Assembly: GCA_019186965.1 (NCBI GenBank)
Contig: JABARV010000003.1
Coordinates: 1 to 64,000 of the forward strand
Reading direction: 5' to 3'
Source: Turneriella sp.
GTDB taxonomy: Bacteria; Spirochaetota; Leptospiria; Turneriellales; Turneriellaceae
Length of the DNA stretch: 64,000 bases
Shown here: one piece after another, positions 35,046 through 43,612 of the stretch
How positions within the stretch are numbered: position 1 is the stretch's first letter
Layout: each line of letters opens with the position of its first letter
Notes under the pieces: generated by a model
Databases searched by the model: none
What the model was told of the DNA's origin: nothing
Seen by the model: the letters and a program-made list of their open reading frames with translations, nothing else
Translations under genes and position numbers: made by a program

Positions 35046-36053
35046 ATGCGAAAAATATCGCTATTACTTTTTTTAGCATTTTTTACGGCATCTGAGGCAC
35101 AATCGCCACGCCACCAAAAAGTTGACCAACAAGGAAATTCTACAGAGAACTTTAGCGCACGCGGCCTTCGTTTGTATTTGTCTGCGAATAAGCTCCGTTT
35201 TGCAAAAAATGAGGATATCCTTTTTAACCTTACTCTTGTAAACGAAGGGCCTTACCCTATTACGCTTTACCTACACGAAAATCCTTTGAAAAATTTTACG
35301 GTAATCGCTCGCGACCAAAAAGGAAAATCTTTCAACGTCAAAGAAGAAATGTATTACCGCGGGACATCCGACTGGCGCGACACACATTTTACACGCTACA
35401 CGGGAGAAACATACCCGATGCGTAAACTTATCCTACATTCAGGAGAGAAATTTGAGAAAAAAGTTTCTCTTAAAGATTACGTCGACTGGGATACATTTTC
35501 AGAAAATTTAAAAAATTTGGATATAACCGCTTTTTTTTATCCAAACCCTGTTCAAGCGCAAAGATACAATATAGCTTCTGCAACATCGCTCCAAATAATC
35601 TATGACCAAAGCCGCGAAATAATCCAAGAAAAAGATAACTCAACAGATGCAAGTACAGAGTTACCAAGCGTTAGCGCACGGGAAATTATCTACCTAATGC
35701 TTTCTGCAGAGTATACAAAAAACTGGGCAGAGTACTTTAAGTATATTTCACTCAAAGACATTATCCGCGACTACCCCGAATACTCCAGACTTTATACAGC
35801 CGATTCTACCGAAGAACGCGCTAAAGCCCTACGTGAGTTTCGCAAGTATTTAAGTGGACGCGGGGCACACCACCTTCTTAAGTTTCGTATATTGGGCGGA
35901 GAATCCCGAGAAAACGGTGAAATTGCACAAGTACGCGTACGTGCGCGGCGCGATGTCGAAGGCTTTGAACGCGATTATATGACAACATATTATTTGACGA
36001 GGCGCGATACAATTTGGCAAGTTACTGGTATTGAGTCGCGTCTTGCAGAATAG
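35046..36053 (+). CDS. Exported protein of unknown function
   Basis: I do not recognise this 335-residue protein. A signal peptide (ISLLLFLAFFTASEAQS) is followed by a domain of about 160 residues with alternating strands: RGLRLYLSANKLRFAKNEDI, FNLTLVNEGPYPITLYLHE and MRKLILHSGEKFEKKVSL. This has the style of an immunoglobulin-like or BsuPI-type fold. The second half (SAREIIYLMLSAEYTKNWAEYFKYISL to the end) resembles the NTF2/SnoaL-type layout, helices then strands. It stands alone between the divergent E1-alpha gene and fliM. Confidence 0.7.
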   Translation: MRKISLLLFLAFFTASEAQSPRHQKVDQQGNSTENFSARGLRLYLSANKLRFAKNEDILFNLTLVNEGPYPITLYLHENPLKNFTVIARDQKGKSFNVKEEMYYRGTSDWRDTHFTRYTGETYPMRKLILHSGEKFEKKVSLKDYVDWDTFSENLKNLDITAFFYPNPVQAQRYNIASATSLQIIYDQSREIIQEKDNSTDASTELPSVSAREIIYLMLSAEYTKNWAEYFKYISLKDIIRDYPEYSRLYTADSTEERAKALREFRKYLSGRGAHHLLKFRILGGESRENGEIAQVRVRARRDVEGFERDYMTTYYLTRRDTIWQVTGIESRLAE

Positions 36054-36106
36054 GTAAAGTGCATGAAAGATAATAAAATACGAAAACTCATTGCGGAGCA
36101 AAACAC

Positions 36107-37138
36107 ATGACTGATTTATTATCGCAAGACGAAATAGACCAACTCCTCACTGCTATCTCTTCGGGAGACGCACAAACCGAAGAGTTTTCTGCAACGCAAG
36201 CCGAGCAAAAAAAAGTCAAAATTTACGATTTTAAACGTCCTGATAAATTTTCAAAAGACCAAATACGTACTGTGCAAATGATGCACGAGACGTTTGCGCG
36301 TTTAACCACAACCGCGCTTTCTGCAAAATTACGCGCAATGGTTGGCGTACACGTACAGTCGGTGGATCAGCTTACGTACGAAGAATTTATCCGCTCAATC
36401 CCAAACCCCACAACGCTTTCGCTTATCAACATGGATCCATTAAAAGGGTCTGCGATATTGGAAGTTGACCCGCAAATTACATTTACCATTATAGAACGCC
36501 TTTTTGGAGGTATGGGGGATATTAGTAAAAAAATAGCACGAGAATTGACCGATATCGAGATGTCGGTAATCGAAGGTATTATCGTCCATATTTTAGGTAA
36601 CCTCCGCGAAGCTTGGTCTACGGTTATCGATTTACGCCCACGCTTGGGAACCATTGAAACAAATCCCCAATTTGCACAAATTGTTCCCCCCAACGAAATG
36701 GTGATGCTCATTACCCTCGAAACCAAAATTGGAGAAGCCGAAGGAATGATGAACCTGTGTATCCCCTACATCACCATTGAGCCAATCATCCAAAAACTTT
36801 CAGCGCAGTACTGGTTCTCGTCCATCCGCCGTGGCGAAAGCGATATTAACCGCACAATGATCCAAAGTCGCCTCGACAACGTGCAGGTCCAAGTTTCTGT
36901 AGAAATTGGCGTAGTTAACTTAGGGTTCAACGATATAATGAACCTGAAAGTAGGCAATATTATTAAAATGCCCAAAACCACCGTCCGCGAAGAGTTTATT
37001 TTCAAGGTGGAAGAGCGCGCTAAATTTAAATGCCGCCCTGGGCGTATTGGTTCACGGCTTGCTGTACAAATTGGCGAAGCGGTTATCGATACGCCAGACG
37101 AACTACTCATCGGCACACGCGACGAAGAAGAAACTTAA
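36107..37138 (+). CDS. fliM: Flagellar motor switch protein FliM
   Basis: FliM (343 aa) forms the C-ring with FliG and FliN and binds phosphorylated CheY. The N-terminal CheY-binding peptide is LLSQDEIDQLLTAI. The middle domain includes RPDKFSKDQIRTVQMMHETFARL and ERLFGGMGDISKKIARELTDIE. The SpoA/FliN-like C-terminal domain includes VEIGVVNLGFNDIMNLKVGNIIKM. It is complete. No other flagellar gene is in the window, so it lies outside a main motility operon. Its presence implies the organism is motile by flagella. Confidence 0.97.
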   Translation: MTDLLSQDEIDQLLTAISSGDAQTEEFSATQAEQKKVKIYDFKRPDKFSKDQIRTVQMMHETFARLTTTALSAKLRAMVGVHVQSVDQLTYEEFIRSIPNPTTLSLINMDPLKGSAILEVDPQITFTIIERLFGGMGDISKKIARELTDIEMSVIEGIIVHILGNLREAWSTVIDLRPRLGTIETNPQFAQIVPPNEMVMLITLETKIGEAEGMMNLCIPYITIEPIIQKLSAQYWFSSIRRGESDINRTMIQSRLDNVQVQVSVEIGVVNLGFNDIMNLKVGNIIKMPKTTVREEFIFKVEERAKFKCRPGRIGSRLAVQIGEAVIDTPDELLIGTRDEEET

Positions 37139-37223
37139 GATTTCCTAAGCCAAAAAGAAGTTTCCAGCCTGTTTCGAAAATCTTCTTTAATATATTACGG
37201 GTAGAGAAACTTAGGCTAAAGTA

Positions 37224-38558
37224 ATGAAAAAATTTTATATTGAAACCTACGGCTGCCAAATGAACGAATACGATTCGTTACTGGCGAGTAAAATTCTGGA
37301 AAACGACGCAACACCTACGCAAAGCGCAACGGAAGCAGATATCATCCTTATTAATACCTGCGCAGTACGCGAGAATGCACACCAAAAGGTATATAACCGC
37401 CTACGCGAGCTGGGGCACCTGCATAAGAAGGGAGCCAAAATTGGCGTCTTGGGGTGTATGGCGCAAAACTTGCGCGAAGATTTACTTTACGAAAATTTAC
37501 CAATTGATTTTATTATGGGACCCGATGGTTTACGCAACCTTGCTTCTGCCATTCAAGATGCACCTACACACGACGAAAAAAAACATAGCTTCCTCACCCT
37601 TTCGCGTACAGAAACCTACGATGATATCGTACCATCTTTCGAGCACCACATGCGCGACAGAGAAAACAAAACGACTGCATTCGTTACTATACAGCGCGGG
37701 TGCAATAATTTTTGCGCGTTTTGCGTAGTTCCGTATACGCGTGGGCGCGAACGCTCCCGCCCTGCCGAAAGCATTGCAGACGAGGTAAAAAAACTCGTCG
37801 AGCGCGGCGTCAAGTCTGTTGTCCTTTTAGGGCAAAACGTCAATTCGTACGCATACGAATCGTTCCGTTTTGTCAATTTAATTGAAATACTACTACAAAA
37901 AACACAAATCGAACGAATTTATTTTACTTCCCCGCATCCTAAAGATTTCCCTATTGAACTTATAGATTTAATGGCGCACGAGCCACGCTTTTGCAACCAA
38001 GTCCACTTACCCCTCCAAGCAGGGTCGGATGCAACCCTCAAGAGAATGAAGAGGAACTATACCCGAGCCGAATTTTTAAAAATTGTAGAAAATATACGTA
38101 CGCGTGTTGAAGACGTAGCAATTTCAACAGATACCATCGTTGGCTTTCCCGGAGAAAGCGACGCCGATTTTCGCGAGACACTTGACGCCATGGAATTGGC
38201 AGATTTTGACTCCGCCTTTATGTTTGCGTATTCTGAACGCAAAGGAACAATCGCCAAGCGCCTTTATCCAGACGACGTTCCCGAAGAAGAAAAAAAGGCA
38301 CGGCTTGCAGAACTCATTGATAGGCAACTCAAAAGGTCTTTGCGGAACAACAAACGCTACATAGGCCGAGTTGTCGACGCGATGGTTGAAACTCCTTCTC
38401 GGCGGAATGTACAGGAATTTGTCGCACGTATGACAAATGGGCGTAAGGTTATTTTTCTACCCGATTCCTCTTTGAAAACCACCCCTGGCGAACATGTACG
38501 CTTAAAAATCTTTGACGCGACAAGCCAAACGCTAAAGGGTAGTGTTGTCCATGGCTGA
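37224..38558 (+). CDS. miaB: tRNA-2-methylthio-N6-isopentenyladenosine synthase MiaB
   Basis: MiaB (444 aa) is a radical-SAM methylthiotransferase that modifies A37 of tRNAs. The N-terminal cluster ligands lie in YIETYGCQMNEYDS, LINTCAVRENAHQ and LGCMAQNL. The radical-SAM motif is RGCNNFCAFCVVPYTRGRERSR. The C-terminal TRAM domain ends near HVRLKIFDATSQTLKGSV. All six expected cysteines are present. The end overlaps the start region of the following ATPase gene. Confidence 0.97.
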   Translation: MKKFYIETYGCQMNEYDSLLASKILENDATPTQSATEADIILINTCAVRENAHQKVYNRLRELGHLHKKGAKIGVLGCMAQNLREDLLYENLPIDFIMGPDGLRNLASAIQDAPTHDEKKHSFLTLSRTETYDDIVPSFEHHMRDRENKTTAFVTIQRGCNNFCAFCVVPYTRGRERSRPAESIADEVKKLVERGVKSVVLLGQNVNSYAYESFRFVNLIEILLQKTQIERIYFTSPHPKDFPIELIDLMAHEPRFCNQVHLPLQAGSDATLKRMKRNYTRAEFLKIVENIRTRVEDVAISTDTIVGFPGESDADFRETLDAMELADFDSAFMFAYSERKGTIAKRLYPDDVPEEEKKARLAELIDRQLKRSLRNNKRYIGRVVDAMVETPSRRNVQEFVARMTNGRKVIFLPDSSLKTTPGEHVRLKIFDATSQTLKGSVVHG

Positions 38559-39324
38559 TGCAATACTTCGCTTTGAAAATGTAGCTTACCATACAGCTAC
38601 CGCTCGGGATACGATTGAAAATATTAGTTTTTCTCTCGAACGTGGAAAAGGACTTCTTGTATCGGGCCCCGAAGGTAGCGGAAAAAGCCAAATAATGTCG
38701 CTTATCCTTGGCCGCAATTTACCGCATTCGGGAACAATTTTTTTTTATGGAAACCAAATTACGCAAAGACGTACTGAGGAAATGGAAATGCTACGCTTTT
38801 CGATCGGCTACGTTGCTGAAAATTTAGGCCTTATCAATAACCTCTCTGTTCTTGAAAACATTATACTTCCTTTACGCTACCACACCGTGCTCAAAGAAGA
38901 TGAACTTATAGCTGCGGCAAACATTTGGCTTGAAAGGTACGAGCTCAAACATAAAGAGCACATCCGTCCCGTTGCACTTTCTGCTTCTGAGGCGATGCGT
39001 ACTGCGCTTATACGTGCGCTTATTGTAGAACCTAAAATTCTTCTCCTTGACGGTGTTTTTGACGGGGGATGTCCCCTTGCCTCCCGTTACCTACAAGACC
39101 TTTTGTTTGAAGACATTCGGCTCCGTAATATTGGCTTTATTATTACCACGTACTTTCCTTTCTTTTTTGAAGGCCGTGATTTACAATTTTTGTTGCTTTA
39201 CCGAGGACGTGCGGTATTCCAAGGTGCCATCGCAGATATAAAAACTACAGACAATGAATTTGCCGTACAATACCGTACCCTCAATAAACTTGGACCAATG
39301 AAACCTTTTAATAAAGATCTTTAA
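38551..39324 (+). CDS. Mla-type ABC ATP-binding protein with degenerate catalytic motifs
   Basis: The 257-residue protein has an ABC ATPase frame resembling MlaF. Walker A is present as GPEGSGKSQ (39-47). The Q-loop reads YVAENLG with Glu90 in the Gln place. The signature is LSASEAMR instead of LSGGQ. Walker B is ILLLDGVF with Gly168 where the catalytic Glu belongs, and the switch His is replaced (ITTYFPFF, Tyr201). It can probably bind ATP but hydrolyse it poorly. ATG 38551 overlaps the end of miaB by 8 bases, and mlaD follows after 8 bp. No MlaE permease gene is between or near them. Confidence 0.8.
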   Translation: MADAILRFENVAYHTATARDTIENISFSLERGKGLLVSGPEGSGKSQIMSLILGRNLPHSGTIFFYGNQITQRRTEEMEMLRFSIGYVAENLGLINNLSVLENIILPLRYHTVLKEDELIAAANIWLERYELKHKEHIRPVALSASEAMRTALIRALIVEPKILLLDGVFDGGCPLASRYLQDLLFEDIRLRNIGFIITTYFPFFFEGRDLQFLLLYRGRAVFQGAIADIKTTDNEFAVQYRTLNKLGPMKPFNKDL

Positions 39325-39332
39325 AGTATACT

Positions 39333-40046
39333 ATGAAATTTGAACGTAACGATATATTCACAGGACTTTTTGTCATTGTTGGAGTGGTATTTGCGCTTAC
39401 GGTAATTTTATTTATCGCAGGGTACGGTTTTTTCGATAACAGGACAGAGTACTGGATTCGGTTTGAAAAACTTGCAGGTGTAAAAAAAGGGACTCCCATC
39501 CGTATCAAGAATTTTACCATTGGAGAAGTCTCCGAAGTAATCCCTATTTACGGGAGCGATTTAACGTTTAAAGCAAAGGCACGTATCAACCACGAATTTG
39601 TTATCTACCAAGGAACAAAATTAACGATTACCAACCAAAATGTTATTGGGGATGCAGTTATCGATTTAACTCCCTCTTTAGTTAAGAAATACATCCTAAA
39701 AGAAAACGATACCCTCTTTGCTACAAATTTTGTAAATTTAGAGCAAATGGTAGACCAAATTTCAAATTTGGTGGCTACTATAAATAAACTTGTAGAAACG
39801 TTTACTGCGCTTACAGGCGACAACAAAGAAGATGTAAAAATGATTCTTACAAACCTCAACGGGTCGATTGCCAAAGTCAATGGCCTTTTAGGCGCTTCGC
39901 AGGGAGAAATCTTAGCGATTATGCGCAACATCCGTAATACCTCGGTAACTTTGGAGAGAGTTACAAAAAAGCTTGAAAAAGACCCTATGGGATTTCTGGG
40001 GTCTAAAAATACTTCCGAACCGTCGCACAGCGCCGCACTGCCATAG
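39333..40046 (+). CDS. mlaD: MlaD/MCE-family lipid-binding protein
   Basis: The 237-residue protein has an N-terminal membrane helix (DIFTGLFVIVGVVFALTVILFIAGYGFF) and one MCE domain (YWIRFEKLAGVKKGTPIRIKNFTIGEVSEVIPI to GDAVIDLTPS). A C-terminal helical region (ISNLVATINKLVETFTAL) follows. MCE proteins form hexameric rings or tubes that carry phospholipids between inner and outer membranes. It follows the ATPase gene directly, as in mla operons, but the permease is missing here. A hairpin lies 5 bp after the stop. Confidence 0.9.
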   Translation: MKFERNDIFTGLFVIVGVVFALTVILFIAGYGFFDNRTEYWIRFEKLAGVKKGTPIRIKNFTIGEVSEVIPIYGSDLTFKAKARINHEFVIYQGTKLTITNQNVIGDAVIDLTPSLVKKYILKENDTLFATNFVNLEQMVDQISNLVATINKLVETFTALTGDNKEDVKMILTNLNGSIAKVNGLLGASQGEILAIMRNIRNTSVTLERVTKKLEKDPMGFLGSKNTSEPSHSAALP

Positions 40047-40051
40047 CAAAA

Positions 40052-40085
40052 GAGCCTGTGCGCCAACTCGCTGGAGCACAGGTTC
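40052..40085 (+). repeat. Intergenic repeat copy 2 in a hairpin, possible terminator
   Basis: GAGCCTGTGC (40052-40061) pairs with GCACAGGTTC (40076-40085), ten pairs including one G-U. The loop contains most of TGCGCCAACTCGCTGGA (40059-40075), a 17-mer also found at 29444-29460. A T-run (ATTTTTGG) follows about 10 bp later. It may end the mlaD transcript, but the shared loop sequence points to a repeat or RNA element as well. Confidence 0.5.
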
Positions 40086-40111
40086 CAAAGTAATTTTTGG
40101 GAAGACACACT

Positions 40112-41665
40112 GTGAGCAAATATCGATATATACGCATGCGCCGATTTATCGTTTTATCTTTTTTAGTAATACTTTCCCTTTGGGCACAAGAAAAAGCAAC
40201 CCCTCTTGGAGACACAATTAATTCTCGTTACGACGAATTAGCTCCCGTTCTTTCTCCCGACGGGAATACACTCTACTTTTGCCGCGAGGGACATCCCGAA
40301 AATATTGGCGTTGCAACATTGTCTAATGGTGCAAGCGTTCTACGCGATGACCAAGATATTTGGGTCAGCTACAAACTTGCAAACGGAACCTGGACTGAGA
40401 CAAAACATATTAAGGCGGCGTTTAACTCAGTAAATTACGATTTTCCTATAGGCACCTCCGCTGACGGAAAAACGCTCTACATCGGCAATACATACCACCG
40501 CAATGGACAAGTTAGTCCAGGCGTTTCAAAAACGTATTTACGCAAAGGCAAATGGAGTTATCCTGAACCTTTGCGGATACACAATTTCTACAACGAAGCC
40601 AATTTAGTAAACTATTCCCTTTCCGCCGATGAACGCACACTCATCCTTAACGTGCAGAGAAAAGATACCATTGGAAAAATGGATTTGTATGTTAGCTTTT
40701 TGCAACCGGACGATACTTGGTCAGAACCTCTCAATTTAGGACGTGAAATAAATTCTCCCTTCATGGAAGTAACTCCTTTTTTAGCGGCAGACAACAAAAC
40801 GCTTTATTTTGCCTCAAATAGGCCCGGTGGGTATGGCCAATTCGACATGTACATGTCGCGCCGTCTGGATAATTCTTGGACGCACTGGACGGAGCCTCTT
40901 AATTTAGGGCCTAAAATTAATACCGCAGGAAACGACATCAACTACATCATTGCTCCTTCTGGAGATTATGCTATATTTGCCTCCGATACCCCCAGCAAAG
41001 GGAAAGACCTTTACCGTATTTCACTTCCCGAAGAAGTACGGCCCGATAAGTCGGTAATTGTTTATGGGCGTGTTGTAAATAAAAACGGTGAAGGAATCCA
41101 ATCCCGTGTCGTGTTTGAAAGGCTAAGCGACGGCGCCCTTTTAGCGCGTACCGAGACCAACGAAAACGGCGAATTCAAAATCCAGCTTCCTTTAGACGAA
41201 GTGTATGGAATACACGCTGAATCAGGCGGATTTCTACCGCAAAGTGCGAATATCGACCTCACGAATAAATCTACCAGAGAAACCCCTATCGAGCTAACGA
41301 TGTACCCACTCAAAGCAGGTTCTAAAATGCCAATCAACAACCTTTTTTTTAAAAAAGGTTCATACAACTTATCAAGAGCATCGTACGCAGAACTTAACCG
41401 CCTTACAAAAATTTTTAAGAAATATCCTCATTTAAAAATTGAAATTGGTGGGCACACCGATAATACAGGCACTCCCAAAAGCAATATGAATTTATCCAAA
41501 AACCGCGCACGTGCGGTTATGGATTATTTAATTGAAGCGGGAATACCGCGAAATAACATAAAGGCTGTAGGTTATGGACAAGAGCGCCCTGTAGCGACTA
41601 ACGCCACTGCGGCAGGTAAAAAGAGAAACCGCCGCGTTGAACTAACGATTTTATCTACCGAGTAG
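40112..41665 (+). CDS. PD40 beta-propeller protein with C-terminal OmpA domain
   Basis: From GTG 40112 the protein has 517 residues. A signal peptide (FIVLSFLVILSLWAQ) is followed by PD40/TolB-like repeats: ELAPVLSPDGNTLYFCREG, VTPFLAADNKTLYFASNRPGG and IAPSGDYAIFASDTP. Then comes a carboxypeptidase-regulatory-like domain (VIVYGRVVNKNGEGIQSRVVFE) and an OmpA-type peptidoglycan-binding domain (IEIGGHTDNTGTPKSNMNLSKNRA, AVGYGQERPV). It probably tethers the outer envelope to the cell wall. GGGAAG precedes GTG 40112. ATG 40136 is an alternative start just before the signal sequence. Confidence 0.88.
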   Translation: MSKYRYIRMRRFIVLSFLVILSLWAQEKATPLGDTINSRYDELAPVLSPDGNTLYFCREGHPENIGVATLSNGASVLRDDQDIWVSYKLANGTWTETKHIKAAFNSVNYDFPIGTSADGKTLYIGNTYHRNGQVSPGVSKTYLRKGKWSYPEPLRIHNFYNEANLVNYSLSADERTLILNVQRKDTIGKMDLYVSFLQPDDTWSEPLNLGREINSPFMEVTPFLAADNKTLYFASNRPGGYGQFDMYMSRRLDNSWTHWTEPLNLGPKINTAGNDINYIIAPSGDYAIFASDTPSKGKDLYRISLPEEVRPDKSVIVYGRVVNKNGEGIQSRVVFERLSDGALLARTETNENGEFKIQLPLDEVYGIHAESGGFLPQSANIDLTNKSTRETPIELTMYPLKAGSKMPINNLFFKKGSYNLSRASYAELNRLTKIFKKYPHLKIEIGGHTDNTGTPKSNMNLSKNRARAVMDYLIEAGIPRNNIKAVGYGQERPVATNATAAGKKRNRRVELTILSTE

Positions 41666-41671
41666 GTATAA

Positions 41672-41830
41672 TTATTTAGACGCTTTTTTTTCTACAAACT
41701 TCACATGCTTACGAATTTTAGGATCGTATTTCATGACTTCAAGTTTGCCGCCTTGTGCTTTTTTGTTGCGGGTTGTCGTGTAGAAGTATCCCGTGCCCGC
41801 AGTCGATTCGAGTTTAACAATTTCGCGCAT
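41672..41830 (-). CDS. rpmG: Ribosomal protein L33, zinc-free type
   Basis: Reading the minus strand from ATG 41830 gives a 52-residue protein beginning [20 protein letters not shown], followed by [20 protein letters not shown] and a basic tail [12 protein letters not shown]. This is bacterial L33. It lacks the two CxxC pairs of the zinc-binding form. It is convergent with the OmpA-family gene, with 6 bp between the stops, and divergent from the Gld-like ABC operon. Confidence 0.95.
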   Translation of the reverse strand: MREIVKLESTAGTGYFYTTTRNKKAQGGKLEVMKYDPKIRKHVKFVEKKASK

Positions 41831-41923
41831 GGGTGCTAAAACGGTGCTAACGATGGGCTGTAAACGCGAATTTGTGATAATACTTTAGGCTTGACGATAG
41901 ATTTTTGTTATTAACCTCGCATC

Positions 41924-42859
41924 ATGATTGCGGTCAATTCATTAGAAAAAAAATTCGGGCCGTATAAACCCGTACAACAAATTAGCTTTTCTATCGGCAA
42001 AGGCGAGGTCGTCGCGCTTTTAGGCCCCAACGGCGCAGGAAAAACAACAACAATGCGTATGCTCACCGGCTATTACGAACCCTCGGGGGGTGAAGTCAAA
42101 ATCGGTGGGTACGATGTCGTAAGAAACCGAAAAGAAGTCCAAAAGATGGTGGGCTACCTTCCCGAAGGCGCAAACTCATACCCCGATATGCTTGTCGGGG
42201 AGTTCCTGGAATTTATTGCCCAAAGCCGTTCCCTAACTAAAGAAGAAACAGAAAAAGGGATACAAAAGGCGGTCAAAGTTACTGATTTAGGCGATAAACT
42301 CCTTGTACCCATTATGCAGCTATCCAAAGGTTACAAACAACGCGTTGGGCTTGCGGCAGCGCTCTTACACGACCCACAGGTCTTGATTCTCGATGAGCCC
42401 ACCTCTGGCCTTGACCCCAACCAAATCCACGAGATTCGCCAGCTTATACGCGACTTAGCCAAAGAAAAGACAATTATCCTCAGCACACACATCCTTAAAG
42501 AGGTCGAAGATACCTGCGAACGCGCAATCATCATCAACAATGGGCGCATTGTCCTGGACGACAAACTGGCAAATATCCAACGCAAAAAAGAAGGCCACGA
42601 AACATGGGAATTTGCTCTTAAAGGTAATAAAGAAGGTGTACGAGCAAAAATTGAAGCGCTTCTTACAAACGGAGAAAACGTACGCGTGCTTTCTGCATCC
42701 GACGCCGAAACAAGGTTTGTTGCCGAAACGCATAGTGGCTTTAACGAAAAACTCTTTGATTTGTGCGTTACCGAAAAGTGGACTCTACGCGAGCTATTTG
42801 TAGAGAAGCAAAGCATCGAAGATGTATTCGCAGAACTTACACTCAAGCAAAAAGGATAA
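41924..42859 (+). CDS. ABC transporter ATP-binding protein, GldA/NosF-like
   Basis: A 311-residue ATPase with intact motifs: GPNGAGKTT, a Q-loop region reading YLPEGANSYPDM, QLSKGYKQRVGLAAALL, LILDEPTSGLD and STHILKEVE. The C-terminal 90 residues form the usual regulatory tail. With the next three genes it makes the GldA-GldF-GldG-DUF4340 set found in gliding Bacteroidetes but also in many non-gliding bacteria. The substrate of that system is not known. The next gene follows after 3 bp. Confidence 0.93.
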   Translation: MIAVNSLEKKFGPYKPVQQISFSIGKGEVVALLGPNGAGKTTTMRMLTGYYEPSGGEVKIGGYDVVRNRKEVQKMVGYLPEGANSYPDMLVGEFLEFIAQSRSLTKEETEKGIQKAVKVTDLGDKLLVPIMQLSKGYKQRVGLAAALLHDPQVLILDEPTSGLDPNQIHEIRQLIRDLAKEKTIILSTHILKEVEDTCERAIIINNGRIVLDDKLANIQRKKEGHETWEFALKGNKEGVRAKIEALLTNGENVRVLSASDAETRFVAETHSGFNEKLFDLCVTEKWTLRELFVEKQSIEDVFAELTLKQKG

Positions 42860-42862
42860 AAA

Positions 42863-43612
42863 ATGCAGTTACTCAGCAAAATAGATATCAACGTTCAAAA
42901 CGTTAAAACGGTATTCCGAAGAGAATTTGCCAATTATTTCAATACACCCATCGGGTATATCTTCTTAGGAATTTTTACCCTCCTTATAAACTTCCTCTTC
43001 TTTTTTATTACACGCTACTTCGACCGAGGTTATTCCCTCCAAGGGCTTTTCGATATGCTGAAGCTGGTGTACCTCGCATTTATTCCCGTCATCACAATGC
43101 GGCTTTGGGCAGAAGAGCGCCGCAGCGGAACAGTAGAACTTTTGCTTACCCTTCCCTTTAGCGAAATTGAACTTATTTTAGGAAAGTACTTTTCTGCATT
43201 CCTCTTTTTGGGGATTGCCTTAGCCACTACGCTGCTACTTCCACTCATGACCTATTACGTTAGCTCTCCCGACACAATGGTAGTCGTTGGCTCGTACTTG
43301 GGCGCATGGCTTTCGGGCTCTGCGTATATCGCATTGGGGCTTTACATCTCGTGGCTTACCCGCGACCAAATTAGCGCATTCCTCCTCAGTTTTTTAGCAT
43401 GCCTTTTTATTTACCTTTTAGGATACCAACCCGTACTCCAGTTCTTTGGGCCATTTAAAGAACTTTTAGGATTTCTTTCTGTATCTTGGCATGCCGATTC
43501 GCTTTCGGCAGGTATTCTCGATACACGCGACATTCTCTACTACATTTCTTTTGCCGCACTGTTTTTATACCTCAACAAGGTAAGCATCCAAAATTTTAGG
43601 CGAGGCAACTAA
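42863..43612 (+). CDS. ABC-2 permease, GldF-like
   Basis: The 249-residue membrane protein has six helices: TVFRREFANYFNTPIGYIFLGIFTLLINFLFFFI, the conserved MRLWAEERRSGTVELLLTLPFSE, and ILDTRDILYYISFAALFLYLN. This is the pattern of the GldF/ABC-2 family. It is encoded 3 bp after the ATPase gene, and its stop codon shares one base with the start of the GldG-like gene. Confidence 0.93.
   Translation: MQLLSKIDINVQNVKTVFRREFANYFNTPIGYIFLGIFTLLINFLFFFITRYFDRGYSLQGLFDMLKLVYLAFIPVITMRLWAEERRSGTVELLLTLPFSEIELILGKYFSAFLFLGIALATTLLLPLMTYYVSSPDTMVVVGSYLGAWLSGSAYIALGLYISWLTRDQISAFLLSFLACLFIYLLGYQPVLQFFGPFKELLGFLSVSWHADSLSAGILDTRDILYYISFAALFLYLNKVSIQNFRRGN

Noticed and set aside
41892-41917. TTGACG as a -35 box before the GldA-like gene
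   Set aside because: The only AT-rich -10 candidate, TATTAA, is spaced 12 bases away, which is too short.
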